From Madurella fahalii (taxonomy: Eukaryota; Ascomycota; Sordariomycetes; Sordariales), in contig CM056874.1 in assembly GCA_029876055.1 (NCBI GenBank), positions 4,092,001 to 4,156,000 of the forward strand: DNA of 64,000 nt, written 5' to 3'. Each line of letters begins with the position of its first letter. The first letter of the stretch is position 1. Below, piece after piece: positions 33,854-47,276 of this stretch. A program made the position numbers and the translations under genes. A model generated the notes under the pieces. That model worked only from the letters and a program-made list of their open reading frames with translations, was not told the DNA's origin and made no database searches.

Positions 33854-36800
33854 GCGCACAGTAAAAAGCAGTCTTGACTGGTCCTGTTGTAGTCTACTGC
33901 GCGCTCGGGCCAATCGCTTCCCGGACCATCCAGAAGTCGTCGTCTGAAGTTAATATCGCCCCCCCTTTGGGCGAGCGGGACTGGTGGGGGAAGGGCTAAT
34001 GGGTCCTAGTAGAGCCACCTCTGGTGCCTTCCCGGCAAGAGTGATCGACGCTGGAAATATCCCTTCCCACAGACGCAGCCAGGGCGGGTTGCCAATTGGG
34101 ACGAGGTGGGACTCGGTGGGATGCCGTCTGAACGGCGCGGAGCAGGGCTGGAGGCCGGGCGAGAGACACAAAAGAAGGTGTGAACGCAGCGAGCCACACG
34201 CCTTTCTTTTCCCCAGCTGCAAGCGCGATGTGGGCTCTTGAGATCCAGTGATGCTTGATGCTGGCAAAAGCTTCGACCAGGACCGTGGGGTTTCGTACCT
34301 GACAAGGCCGCCTCGATATCAAACGGCGCCTGACTAGTACAGAAGGGGCTTGGGAACAATCCGAAACTGGGACGTGCTGGGGATGATCCGGAGAATTAAC
34401 GGTCAAATTTTTGGACGTAGTCCAGGTAAGGGTGTGCGCAGGCCGGGCTGACGAACTGCAACGACCATGTGTTTATAAGAAGGGGGATAAGAAAACAAAA
34501 AAGCAAAAGCTCACCAGGTCGAGGGAAGAGCGGTCGGGACGAGGGAGACTTTGTTTTAGGCCAAGCTAAACTACACTATGTACCAAGGCGGGAATGGGCT
34601 CCTCCAACTGCCCACCACTGTCCACCACAACCCACACGCAATCCACAAGGGGGGGAAGGGGGGGGGGTCGATGAAGTCAATGGACCAGCCAGACAGTCGC
34701 AGCCAGCTGTGTGCGAGGGCGAAACTACGTGACTCCCGGCTTCCTGCATTGTGCAAAGTTGCAAGCCCACCGGCCTGACTGGATGGCCTAGCAGCAGGGT
34801 CCAGGGCGGGGCCGTCTCCGCCACGACTGGGGGGGAGGACTGCGGTGGAACGGGGCCAGGAAACCCCTGCCGATGGAGGGTCGCTGGCGGGGACGCAAGA
34901 TATTGGGCAATACTTGCTGTGAATAAGCCAGTTCGATAAGGCTGCTTGCTGCCAAGGTGCTGGGGGGCAGGTGGTAAATGTTGCCGGCTCTTGAGAGGTC
35001 ACTGTGGGCCACTCGAGCAGTCGCAAAGGATGACGACGGCGCGGTGGCGAAAGGTACCTCGTGTGTACCGCGAGTGCGCCATGTACATACAAGTCGTGGC
35101 ATGCCTGATACGCAGAGCATGTTCATGTCCCGGCAGGCTGGGGTCGTAGTAGGTCCGAACTCGAACGGCGTCCACCCGGTCTGCTGGTGAGCCAAGGGCA
35201 GGAACTTGCCGGTGGCTTACTTCTGCTGAATGTTTGTAAGCCATGGCAGCTTAGCCGCCGACGCAGGGTCTCGAGAAGCCAGAGCCAGACTAAAACTTGA
35301 CCACCAAATTTGACCAATTTCTCGGCCAAATTCAGCAGCATACGTGTGATAACGTTAGGGTCTGCTAATGCCGCCCGTGATGTCTCTCGTGTTGTGGCAG
35401 TCGGCTTGGCCATTGGTTTGGCGCCAAGGACACAGCGAAGCGGGCTTGCTATCTCAAGTTCCTGTTTGTTTTTTTTTTTTTAATTTTTTTTCCTTTCTGT
35501 GTTCTGTTCTGTGCATTAGCCGGCTCAGCAGGATGGCGGGAGCGCTCTGGCTGCGGCAGACACGGAAAAAGTGGCGGGATCGGATTGTGTGGGAATTGCA
35601 TACTGACGAGAATGCTGACAAGAATCGGGACAAGAGCTACCTCACCCAGCTTAACCAGGGGGTTCGCTATACTCACTGTGGTCTAGCCCAAAGGAGCGCC
35701 CAAAGCTGTGGGCCCATCTCGGCATGTGCGAGATGTGCGAAAACCGGGACAGGAGACAGAAGGTACGTAATGTTGTGTGCTTGGCTTCGGGCGCAATTCC
35801 GGTCGGCAGTTTCCAGGGCAGCCGGTGCTGGGTGCTGGGTGCCTCTCCAACAGCGTGCCAACCGCCACGATGATGGAGGGGAGACAGCTTTCTGACTTGG
35901 AGTGAAGTCATTGCCAGGCGAACCGTTCCCGCACACACTTCAAGGTGGAGGTGCCAGCATCCTGTGGTAGTAGCGCTCTGCCCAGACTGCCGCCGTTTTC
36001 CAGGTTGTGGCTCCTACCACCGAAAAGGGTGGATCCTTAATGGGGCGTGCGTTTCCGGGACGCCACGGCCCTACTAGTGAAGTCACCTCAGCGCCGAAAC
36101 GACCGTACTAGTAGTGTAATTATCGGCCCTCTGGGCTTCCTGTCTTCCTCCGTGCCAGTTGCCAGCTCGAACTACCGCTGCAAATCATGGTCCCGGCATA
36201 ATATGGGCCAAGAGAGCACATGTTATTCTCGCCGGCCGGCTGGCGTCCCGCTTGACAAAACCTCGAGTCTCTAAGCCCACGGGGCGCTCGCGTCCAGTAT
36301 GACGCCCATCGGGGTCTCCGCTGATGTGACAGAAAAACCGTTCTCCCGGGGCTGACCCGGAGAGCCCGCCGGGGAAACGGTGCTGCAGCAGCCGATTCGG
36401 AACGGAGGCGATTACGCACGCCCTGCTGCTGCCAAGACGCAATTGCACGGCTCTCACCGCTTCCCCGAACAAGGAAGCAGAAAGACGGTGGATCAGGCCC
36501 ATCCGGCATTGGGGCCAGGCCGCTCACGAACAGGTTGACGTGACCACGTGTGTAGCATGGGGGGTTTAGACATTCCTGCATGTTTCCAGGTATTCCCATC
36601 TTGTGCGCGGAACGAGAAGTGTTTCTTGCTCTCACCAACTCATCACTCGCGAACAACAACGCAAAGACCGGAGCCACTGCGACCCCATCTGGATACTCCG
36701 CTTCCCAGTCTGCCGTTTCTGTGGTGGTTTAGTGGACTCCGTTTTCCAGGCTGTACCATGGGAGCCTTAACCAAGAAAACACCAGGCACGGCCAAACACC

Positions 36801-39800
36801 GACAACCTTGATTAATACGAACTCGCAGCAAAGATGTCTCTTATCCAAACTCGGCGGTTACAGCGGTACGGTGCAACTCCGACGACTGTTCCAACTCTTG
36901 TTCGGCTTTCGGGGAAGGGGGGGGGTGTGGGAGGTTTGACTGCGTTCAGTTGGGCGGGCTGCGCTACCGGCGAACTGAGCAAAGGCGGCCCTTGTCAGTC
37001 CGTCACCCACGCGCTCAACTAACAACCGCTAGCACTTCAGCACGGGGGAACCGGGAATAAAAGAGAAGAAGCATAAGTGAAGACCCACCATAATCCCACC
37101 CGGCAGGGGTACAGCAGCCTGGCTCCGCAGCACCCCTGCAAGCCAAAGGCAACTCAATGGCCAATGACGGCACATTGGGCGGGGCCGTTCCTTGAGGAAT
37201 TCCCATCGGCGGACCCTGCCAGTCCGGCAAGTTGGGCAGCCAGAAGGGAATCTGGACATCGACGGATTTGGCCTTGGAGGAGTACTGGGCATGGGGCTCT
37301 GGGCACTGGCTGCCCGCTATCGTGTCTAAGTGTCAGCCTCGGGGATCTTGCCACCGGCACCACACACTACGACCGCTGCATATTCTGCCGGGTACTACTC
37401 TCAGCCTCTTGCCGCGCCGGCGAGGCGAAAAGGGCCCCGGTGGGAACAAGCTGAAGGGTTGTTAAAAACTCGACAAAAGCCCGCGGTTCCTCAACGACAA
37501 GCAGGCGGGTCGTATTGCCTACACAGCGCATGCAGATTTCGCGCGGCGTTACTCTTTTCCCATTTGGGCCAAGACGGAAGGAAGGTTGGGTGAAATCTCT
37601 TTGTGCTCGCACTCGTCACTTCGCCGACTCTGTCAAGTGAGGACGGAGGACGAATTCATCACCTCAACAAGCGCGCAGCTGTCTCATTAGCCCAAACCCC
37701 GGCTTGTCGAGGAGTGCGATGCCTGCCCCGTTCCCTGTTCCCGTTTTCGGACTATTGCTTAGCGCCTCGTCACGGCCCCTCGTCGTCACACCCGTCGTGA
37801 GGGAGACGGTCAAGACCTGCTGCTGCGCAGTCGGTTCCTGCGCAGGATTGCCATGGCGAAGCCTGGAGTGAGAGACCCGCGCGTTGTCGTCGGGATGCGG
37901 TGTCACTGCGTCGCTACTCGATCGCTGCTCGATGCGGTCGTTGTCGTCGGTCGCTCCCCCATTGCTTGTCCTACCCTGCAAATTGATCGCCCGAGCTAGG
38001 CCGGAACAGGCCACACGAAACAGAATCGACAGGGATTCCGGCCAAAGATGTGGGTAGGTCGGCGATGTCATGCCCGCCAGTCCCGATATTGGCCTTCCCG
38101 TCCCGATGGGGGGGACACCACGGCATTTTGGGGCAGTGCTATCAAGACATCCGGTGATACTCCGTACATACGCTGCGTATGATTGCCAATTACTTTGGGA
38201 GGAGCATACTACCACAGCGGCATTCAAGCCGCATCTGATTGCCCAAATGAACCGACATGTCTCGGAACCTGCCTGATCAGGGCTCTGACATGACTCGGGT
38301 ACTGCGGTAAGCCCTCGCAGCTGGGCTGCTGCCCGTTCGTCCATCTCGGCTTCACATGACGGAATGATTGTCAGGTACCAGGCGCGGATCAGGTACCAGG
38401 AAACGTTTGGCAACGGGGCCGCCCTCGAGATCGGAAGCCCTAGAACCGGACAATGGTCACGTGTTGTTGCTGCGCGTTTCGAATACCTGTCCTACTTTAC
38501 GTTTCAAAAACTGACGAGTTTCGAGCTTCCCGAGATGACTGCGGAGCAGCAGACTTGGTCTCTGCAAAAATCCGCGGGTGGCCTGGCGTCGCATTCGGCG
38601 ATGTGACTCTCTGCATCGCAGTTCCGCGCAATCTTGTTGAAGACTCAACATAACTTCAACATATTTTGAAAGATGGAGGAATCGGTAACTAACCGCCCAG
38701 AGGGTTCAGCCCTTACACTAGGTTGGAAAGAAAACTCATCTCAGCATGCTCGGGAACGAAATTGGCAGGACTATGCGTGGAGTGACACTCTACGCCGTCA
38801 CTGACGGGAAGGGCACAAGGGCCAGGATCGACGGGCAAGGGTGTGTTACAGAATGCACAAGGGCCCCCCCGAAAAGGGTGAGGTCAGATGGACCCTCGAG
38901 AGTTGCAAATCACCAAACGCGCACCAAAACAACATAGCAGCGTCCAGGTCCCGGACAACCCAGGCTGACAACGGTGCCGCCCCGTGCTGGACAAGGCATT
39001 AACCTTGCAGCTGGGCCCGTTAAATTTGAGCGAAGAAGAGCCGTAAGGAACGCCTCCGCGGAATGAAGATGCAGCATCACGAGCTCTCAGTCAATTTTGA
39101 GTTTTGGCGAGCCTCTGTCGTCATCATACCCAAAGCCGACAAGAACGAGAAACCCGCGTAGACGACACTCCAGGCACTCCGCAGCAGCCGACGTCTTTGA
39201 TGGTAGTCGCTGACTTATCGATCGCGCCCGAAACAAAACGGGCCAGCCAGGACCGTCTCTACCACATTACGTTACCACTTCTGAACGGCGAGACAATATG
39301 AAAGGGCCCACCCTGCACAAGCTTCGTTGCTGCCGGCAGCTGAATCGGACCCGGATCCCACCGGGACGATGCATGTCAACAGACGTCCTTCCAGAGCAAT
39401 CACCCGGAGAGTTTGAGGGCTAGGCGCTCCCGGCGATGGCGCAAGAGCCCTGGGTGATCCGCGGCCGTTGGATGGCCGAGACACGGGGGTTCCAGTTTTG
39501 CCCTACCGATCCAGTGCACATCTTCTTGGCCTTTGCCAAGCATCTGCAAAGCCAAGAGACAGCGGGCTGTTCATTTTTCTTCTGCCGTCAATACGAGGCT
39601 GGCCGGGTGGTTATGATGGCAATGATGGTGTGGGCGCCAGAAGGGGAAGGGCAAGGGGTCGCACGAGCCAGAACCAGCCGGGCCCCAATGCCAGGGCATT
39701 CGACGCTGGTCTCGCCCTTCTTTGATGCCCATGCCGCTCGAGAGCTTGAATCGCAATCGCGACAGTGGGATTCGTTGTTGCGGCTCCGGGAATGGGCTCG

Positions 39801-42800
39801 GCTCCTGGGGAGGAAAGTCACGGGATGGCGTGAGCCCCAGAAGTAAAGGCTTGGCTCTGGAGATGGTCGCCGTTCAGCGGGACCCGGCCGTGCCCAAGCC
39901 AGCCAAACGCCACGCTGCACCCAGCCGCGTTGGATTCGGCCCTTCAGCTCCAATAACGTGACACCTTTGGTCATGGCCCACGTCCAATGGCGTATGGCTT
40001 GCCCAGTTCTCCGGGCCTCTTGCAGGGAATGGTCAACCCAAGTCCTCGTTCGTCCATTCCAGACATCCCGGACCGGGACAACAGCGCTTTTGCCTCTGAG
40101 TACCGGCCATCAAGGTGCCCCCCCTACACCAAGTATCGGGGATGCCACAAGCGGATCGATGACCCCTGGACCGCTTCAACCCCTGCCGGCTCGATTTGGT
40201 AGATTCGCCTTTCCTCTTTCGCACGGCCAAGACGCGGCACTGAGTGCGACGCAGATCGACACGCCGCGCATCTGTCAAAATCTGTCGTGCAGCAAGATGG
40301 TTTCGTTTCGCATGTGCCTCCACTAACATCTATCGCCCGGATTAACCAGCAGCATCTCGGGCTCTTTTCTTCCCTTCCCCTAATCCCAATATCAACAAGG
40401 CCGCATTGGAGAGATTAGAAAGCGCTGAGACCGAGGCCAGTGCGCAGAATGGCCATGATGATGGCAGCTGGCCTCGAGATACCGCCGGCAAAGCCAGGCC
40501 GAGTCCAAGAGATAGGGTCTTACGATTTCTTTCTTTCTTTTCTTTTTCTTTTTTTCTTTTTTTTTCCCTGTGAGTGTCCTTTACCGACGTGCGCCACGTT
40601 GTGTATGTTTCTCGGGCCTACAAACGAATTCCACCAGCAACGCCTTCTGCGCTGGTCTTCCGCATCCTCCCCGCCCAATTAGTTGATGTGTGAGACCTCT
40701 GGGTCCGTCCGCCGAAATTCGCCCGTCTTAGCATACAGCGAGGTGCCGCGCGAACACACACCTGGGCCGGGAGATACTCGATAAACTATAGATGGTGGCA
40801 CAAGCCGCCGGGACGCGACACCAGTTGTTAGCCTCCTCTCATGCGCACGTTTGTGGGGGTGGGGCCTCTGTTGGGGAGAACACGGCACTCTGCTCTGGAT
40901 ACGACGCTACGCTCACCAGACAACGATACAGGGGTCATCTCTTTGGCGATTCTTCTAATTCAACCATGAGTCCCCACCGGCCTCAACCCTTTCCGCCCCA
41001 AAGCACAAGAGCCGCTCCACGTCACGATACACTACCTCCATTTCCCGCTTTGTCATTAATGATGAGCATTCCCCGGCCGCTTGGCAAGCGGCAAATTACC
41101 GAACCCGAGAGCCGCATCCGATCCCAAGCAGCGGGTGGCCCCGTGCTCTGACCTCCGGACTGTGGTATTCCTCTCAGGGCCACTGCTGTCACGCTACTCC
41201 TTTTGGGCCGACGTTGTCAAGACGTGTGGATGGATACCAAAGCGGTGGATGAATGGAACCTGGCAGTGTCTCCCATGACAAAATTTTTGCCCTTTCTCAA
41301 AGCGGTTCTGTTAGTGATCGACGCGACGCCCCGCCGAGGATTATGTGCACTACGCTACGGAGCCCCGGGGCGCTATACCCTCGGGAGGTCCCGCCTGGTA
41401 CGAACCCCGTCGAGCACGCATTCCTCATTGCCTTCACAATGCCGAGTTCTGCCCTACGAGATTCTCCGAGACACTCCATTCTCACTGGTCATGTTGTCTC
41501 AACCCTCGATCCATATCACTTGCCTGCCGCGCTCGGCTCTGCACCAAGCATCAAATCACTGCACGGGGCAAGGCGTGCCAGCGCCTCCGGCTAGCACCGT
41601 CCTCCAACCGGGGTCCGTGAGGCTGCTCGCGTTTGTGCTCGGCGCGACGAGAGAGGAAGGTCGTTAAGGGAGCTCTCCAGAAGGGCCCCCCCGCGAGCCA
41701 ACCACCAAACCCCATCCCCTCCAGGGGGCCCCCTCGCGCTGCTCAACACTGCTGGATGTCGAGCGACCATGAGCTGGGGACTAGCGGTGAGTGGACGAGG
41801 ACGGCGGGGGGAGTTTTTCGTCGCTTTCTCTCTACTCCTCTTCCTCGCTGTATTCCATAGTCTCATCCCTCGACGGGGTGGTACCGGGATGCAGTGCGAG
41901 AATATGCCCAACTCGTACGATTCTGAGACCCATCACTGATCTGGGCCCGGTCCAGTTTGCTAAAGAGTATCTTGCCATCACGTACCGGCAGCCGTTGTAA
42001 CCCCAAGCTGCGCGTTGTTCGCCGACGCAAGAGACGGTTGTCGCCATCGTCACACATAGGCACACATGCATAGCTCCCCCCTCCCTTCCCCCCTCTCCTC
42101 AGCGTCTACTGGCCCTACCGACGGCCAAAGCCAAGCCTAGAGGGGGATGGGCCCAAAGCATACGTGGTAGCAGTGGCAGAGAAGCAGCACGTTTACGCTT
42201 TGGTAAACCAAACAGCCATTCCCGCTCACAGCTACTGCGACCTCTTCCATCCCTTGGCCCCCTCATTACTCCCCTACACCATCCTGCAGCTGCAAGCTTA
42301 TTCCTTCACTACGCTTGGCAAGTTCGCGCAATCCCACTCTATCACACTCTTCCCGCTTTGGCTAGTCCCATGTTAGTGCCGCCCGGTCTGTTGTCTGCCG
42401 GCGGAAAAACTGCCGTGTGTGGCGGTCGTAAGATGCTTAGTCCGACAGGTCTACCGGGACATGTTTCTGTGATCCCACGACGTCTCGGGCCCTCATCCAA
42501 CAAACCGCCCGTATGCATTTTTACAACAAACCAACGGTCGGTAAGCAGAACGGGGAATGGCGGCAAGCTTAAAGCTCTTACCAAAGGAGAGACAGCTTGG
42601 TGTAGGAGTGTAGCCTTGTTCAACAGGCTCAATCTTCGCCTCCGAGCCGAACCTCTCTTCCGATCTTACCCTCCCCCCGGTCTACAGATCCTAATCCCGT
42701 CACTGGTCCCCTTCGATTCAGGCGCCAAGTTTTCACTTCCCGGTTTCGTCACGTTGTCCACCCAACTTCCAGATGTGTACTGCGCTTGCTCGCTCGCTTG

Positions 42801-45800
42801 CCTGGTGGTGGCAAAAAAGCACTCGATCCCTTCCAGTAAGAACTGAAGGAGCGTGGCCGTGGCTGTAATCTTGGCTTGCTTGGACGAACGAAACCCAACG
42901 AGAAGGGGCAGTGGTGACGTACTCTTGCTCTCGCGGCCGCCTCCTTCCTGGCTGTGTGTGCTACGGCTTGCGTCCGGTTGCTCCTGGTAAGTATTACGTT
43001 AGAGCACATACACAGTACGGCATCGTTATTTTGTGCTTGTTTGGTTGGGCCGAACCGGCATCTCCGATGCCGCATTGCCTCATCGGGATGGGGCAGTGGA
43101 CGGATGAGAGACAAGCTACTTGGCCCCGGTTCCGCGATAGCGGGGCCGGTACAGGGGGAGAGCGTGAACAGTATGTGCATCCTGAGAGGGAATGGGATTG
43201 CAGCATTGGCTGCACAATACATGGTGGGGAAAGGAGAATGAATGTTTGTCGGTGTTTGGGGGTTACTGTTTGGATAGTGTGGGCGTCAAACAAAATCTCG
43301 AAATCGGGAAAGGGGAGGATCAGTGATCACTTGTCCAGTGGAGACGTCTGCCCTCCCCCTCCTCTCACAGGAAAATGGGATTCGCCGCAAGAAAGTGTTT
43401 GCCCGTGATCAGGAGTGAGAACAGCCGCAAGACTGGCGTGCCCAGTCTACTCCAAGCATCCGGCTTTGTTTTGAGAACAGGGGCCTCCTCGCCAGACCAC
43501 TCGCGTATCCGGGGGCGGCGGGTTTGAAATCTCCCCAAATCCAGCCACGCAATATCGAAGTTGGGGACATAGAATCGGGACACGGCGATCAAAACAATAT
43601 AACTTCTGCTTCACCATCTCTGTTTTGTCCCCCTGGGTAATCTCGGTAGATTCATCCGGGGGGACCGGTAGATGGAAGATGATCTTTCCCCGCCACGTGG
43701 GTTGGGGCCGTGTAAGATCGTCGTCTACGCGATCTAGTTGAGCATGGATAGACTCCGAATGCCATGCCTTTGAGCGCCGTCACAGATTGAAGCAACTCAC
43801 ACACTGGGAAGAGGGACGGTACCTCTGCAGAATCCTTCCCTGCGTTTAATCTCGGGCGGTTTCTGAAACTATTAGCTCTGACGATGCGAATCCGCTCCCG
43901 GCTCGGGGCGACTGGGCTGTGAGATGCAGCTGTCCTTGTCTGTATCTTTTTTGCGATGCTGCTAGCGCTTTTGTTTCGCTTTGCGCGAGCAGTTGTTTCT
44001 GGTTCGACTGTGTCCGAGTCCAAGCGCCGAGGGTTCAGGCCACGAGAACGAGAAAAGGGGAAAGGGATAAACGCCCGGGTAAGCCCCCATATTCTTGTCC
44101 AATCACCCACGACTTCACGGTGCCGTTGTGTGGCAACCATATGGGCAATTGTAGATGCTGGGAGAGGATTCATGCTTGGAAGCTTACATTACTACCCCGT
44201 CGCCACACGATTCACTCAGAGTCAAGTCCTGGAGGCATACTTTACTGTATTCCTTGCCAGCGCCTGCTTAGCGGGCCATCCGAGCAAGACCTGCGGATGT
44301 AGACGTAACGAGCCATAACGAGGACGGTGCAAAACATCCGCATTATCCCGTCCACGGTCAGGAAAGCACCGTGGGTTCTGATCTGGTAGCAATTGCTGGC
44401 ATTCCTATGGCCTAAACCTGCCCAGCGGTCCTCCAGATGTTTCTTCTCTTCACCGTCAACCAGTGTAAAACACCTGACATTGGGCATAAGCAAAGGAGCA
44501 GCAGAGCGTGTTTTCCCAGGAGCATCAGCGATACACAAGAGAACCGCCTCTTTCGGTTCCCAACCTTAAGGTCTGGAGGGGAAGCTTTCTGTTGCCTGGC
44601 AATGGGGTAGGGACCGTTCTATAATACCTCGATTTCTTGCATTCCACCTCTGGCATGAATCCAACAACATCTGCCATCCATTTCGAGCACCTCTATGGCG
44701 AACAAATGAGAATGTAATGGAAAGCTTAGCCCTTGATAGCGTGCCAGCAAAGAACATCAGCGATGGCGAGAACGACCATCTCCTCCTTCGGCAGTGACTG
44801 CCCGGAACCTCGCTCAGCCCCAGAGCCAGCCGCAGATGCGACGAGACAACACAAGACCAAAGTAACAAGTGGTAATAGAAGTTTCTGGGAGTTGGAACAA
44901 CCAACATCCCGTGTGCAGAATCCCGAGTAAGCCCAAAGAGACGCACGAACAAGCCCAATTAATAATATGGGCAACCCCGTGCAGCAGCAGACATATCGGC
45001 ACCGCCATCACGCCCAATTTGACTAGTCAACCAGACCCCAGAAACCCCAGAAACAACAGCTTCGGACACAACGACACACGATGGCACCCTGACATTCTGG
45101 TGCAACTCGACAAGTACTGGCACAAGATGAGGCAACTCACCCACTCCTAGGCTCTCTTTCCTGCCAGAGACCAAACCCACAGAAATGGGGGTATTAAGCC
45201 TTAGTAAGCCTTTACGACCACTTCCCTTCAGGCAATGGCTTCTAGGAGAGAAGGCCGGCGCGAGTCCAGTAGCTACACCCGAAATAGTCCACCTCCGCCC
45301 TCGGACAAGACTTCAGACTCCCATTTTACTCCTCCTCCCGCCATGTTCTGTTTCTTTGTCCTGCTGGAGCAAGCCGCCGGGCGCACAAGCAGGGAACGCG
45401 TCAACCGACAGAGAGTAGACGGGAGGGAAAAGAGAAAAACGTTGTATGTCTGGAAGGGGAGGTTGGAGGTCCGCCTCCGTCTCAATATGCTGGCTCTTGA
45501 CAGGTCTTTAACATAGAGATGTCCGGTTTGACACCCCCGGGACGGTCTATTGCACATCTCGACCTGCGTCGTAGCCGTAACTTGATGACAGGTTGGGTGT
45601 GGAGTTGTTCGGGTTTTACTATGCTATGCGAGGTTCCAGTTAGCCTCGTGCCGTGAGAAACCGTCAGCGCACATGGAACAGTGGTGTACTGGTACGGTCG
45701 AGTGATGTTGGTTTTGGCTGCCAGAGGGTGGTTACTGATTGATATGAGACGTGCGGGGTACCATTGCTGCTCAGACGTATCGTGCCGGCGAGTTTGTCTC

Positions 45801-47276
45801 CATAGCACCGTAACCATTCACTGTCGTCATAATGCCTCCGTCTGATGGGTGTTTGTTACGGCAATCCGGTTAGTCCTTGGAGGTCAAGTTCGTCCTCCTA
45901 CCTGCTAGGCCGCCGCCGCTCCCTTTTACTACACAACAGCTTTAGTGCTATGTGCGTACTAATAGCGTATATACCCCGCAGTCCCCTCGTACCACGCACT
46001 TTGCCATGAGCAAACAAGCTAGCATGTATCCCGAAGTTCAGGTCTCAGTGCTGTCTTGCCGGTATCCGTTTTTATCGGCCGACTTGCTTAGAGCCGCCCT
46101 GGACTTCCTCTCATCTGATGCCCCCACACTCTTGTTATGATATCAAGATTGGGACTTTACAAGCAGGCAATATAGAGATAAGTTCATGTTTCTGGAATGG
46201 AAGCTCGATGCGGCAAAAGGGGGTTGGGGATGATGGCCGGTGGCGGTTAGCTTGTTCGGTGGAGGAATGTACTCTCGGCTCCAGCAGCTTGAAGCTGTGT
46301 GATAGAAAAAAGGGCTGAACCAGAATTCCGTAGGAAGTAGCTCTTGAGCCAAGGTTTAGGCCTTGGTGTTTAAACGTGGATGCTGTAGAGGGCAACTCTT
46401 GCTCAGCAGGATCTCAACTTGAGTATCGGTATATTGCAACCCTGGCACTCCCTTGTCACTAGCGTTGCTAATATAGGCCGGGAGAGCGCGCAGTACGCGC
46501 CATTCCATTTTTCCATTACCTGCACTTCTTGTTGGCAACCAGATATCCATAGCTGTAGAGACACAATGAGTCGCCGTATCACAACCCAGTTTTCCCACCC
46601 CAACGTGAAGTTGCTATACGGCATAGGACCAGACGGTTATTGCTAGCCTACTACTCCCTGTCTAGCCCGGTCGTTGTTAGTAGTTATATCTCTGCGAGCG
46701 TAAAGATACGTGTCCAGAGGCACTGTGTTCAAAGTTGCGCTTGTTTCATCTTAACTACACCAGCCTTCTGCAGATGATGAGAACGGTAAGATGAGCTAAC
46801 CCTATTACTATCATCAGTTTCGATGCCTATTTCTCCTGAAAGAAGGATAGGAGAGAGTATAGCCATAGATATATTGCAAGGTAGAATATACGGAGTGTAT
46901 AGTAGTCCCTCCTCCGTTATCATCTAATATTTTGTGAGTAGTATATAGTCTAGACTCCTCGTTCTGGGATGCAGATATCACTACCAATTGCTGCAAGCAG
47001 GGCCGTGAAGTGAGCGGGAGCGCTCAGAGAAGTGTGACTCAAGTGTCTTCCGCCCCACCCCCCCTTGATTGGCCTGTAAGCGCATAGGCTCCTTTTCCTG
47101 CAAGCCAGTGGCACATCTTGAACACACGCCCAACCTTTCCCTCCGTCTTTGCTCCAGAGTTTTGAATCTCGGGCATTTTTCTTCAACAGCTCGCGCGGAA
47201 ACGACTCCCTCCTTAATGTAAGCCGAATGCGCATCCACCAACCTTTGTGTCGCGTTTTCTCCGAAACCTGTAGACC
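33854..47276. other. 13.4 kb divergent gene-poor region
   Basis: This lies between the start of the FlbC-type gene (minus) and the start of the 943-aa protein gene (plus), so it must contain both promoters. Open frames up to about 250 codons occur but look random: most lack an ATG, none has family motifs, and amino-acid composition follows base composition. A 120-codon ATG frame at 43956 has a hydrophobic start but no other support. AT-richer DNA occurs at about 46640-46980, just upstream of the 943-aa gene. No tRNA, 5S rRNA or transposase was recognised. Confidence 0.5.

Noticed and set aside
36120..38413. Long minus-strand ORFs of 185 and 249 codons in the gene-poor region.
   Set aside because: Composition follows base bias, and no family motif, convincing start context or splice sites were found.
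43956..44318. ATG-initiated 120-codon ORF with a hydrophobic N-terminus resembling a small secreted protein.
   Set aside because: Only the first 17 residues look like a signal sequence. The remainder is compositionally random, with no regular cysteine pattern.
22983..47276. Repeat-induced point mutation (RIP) as the cause of the gene desert.
   Set aside because: By eye the base composition is moderate in GC, without the strong TpA excess and A/T bias expected. A computed RIP index would be needed to overturn this.
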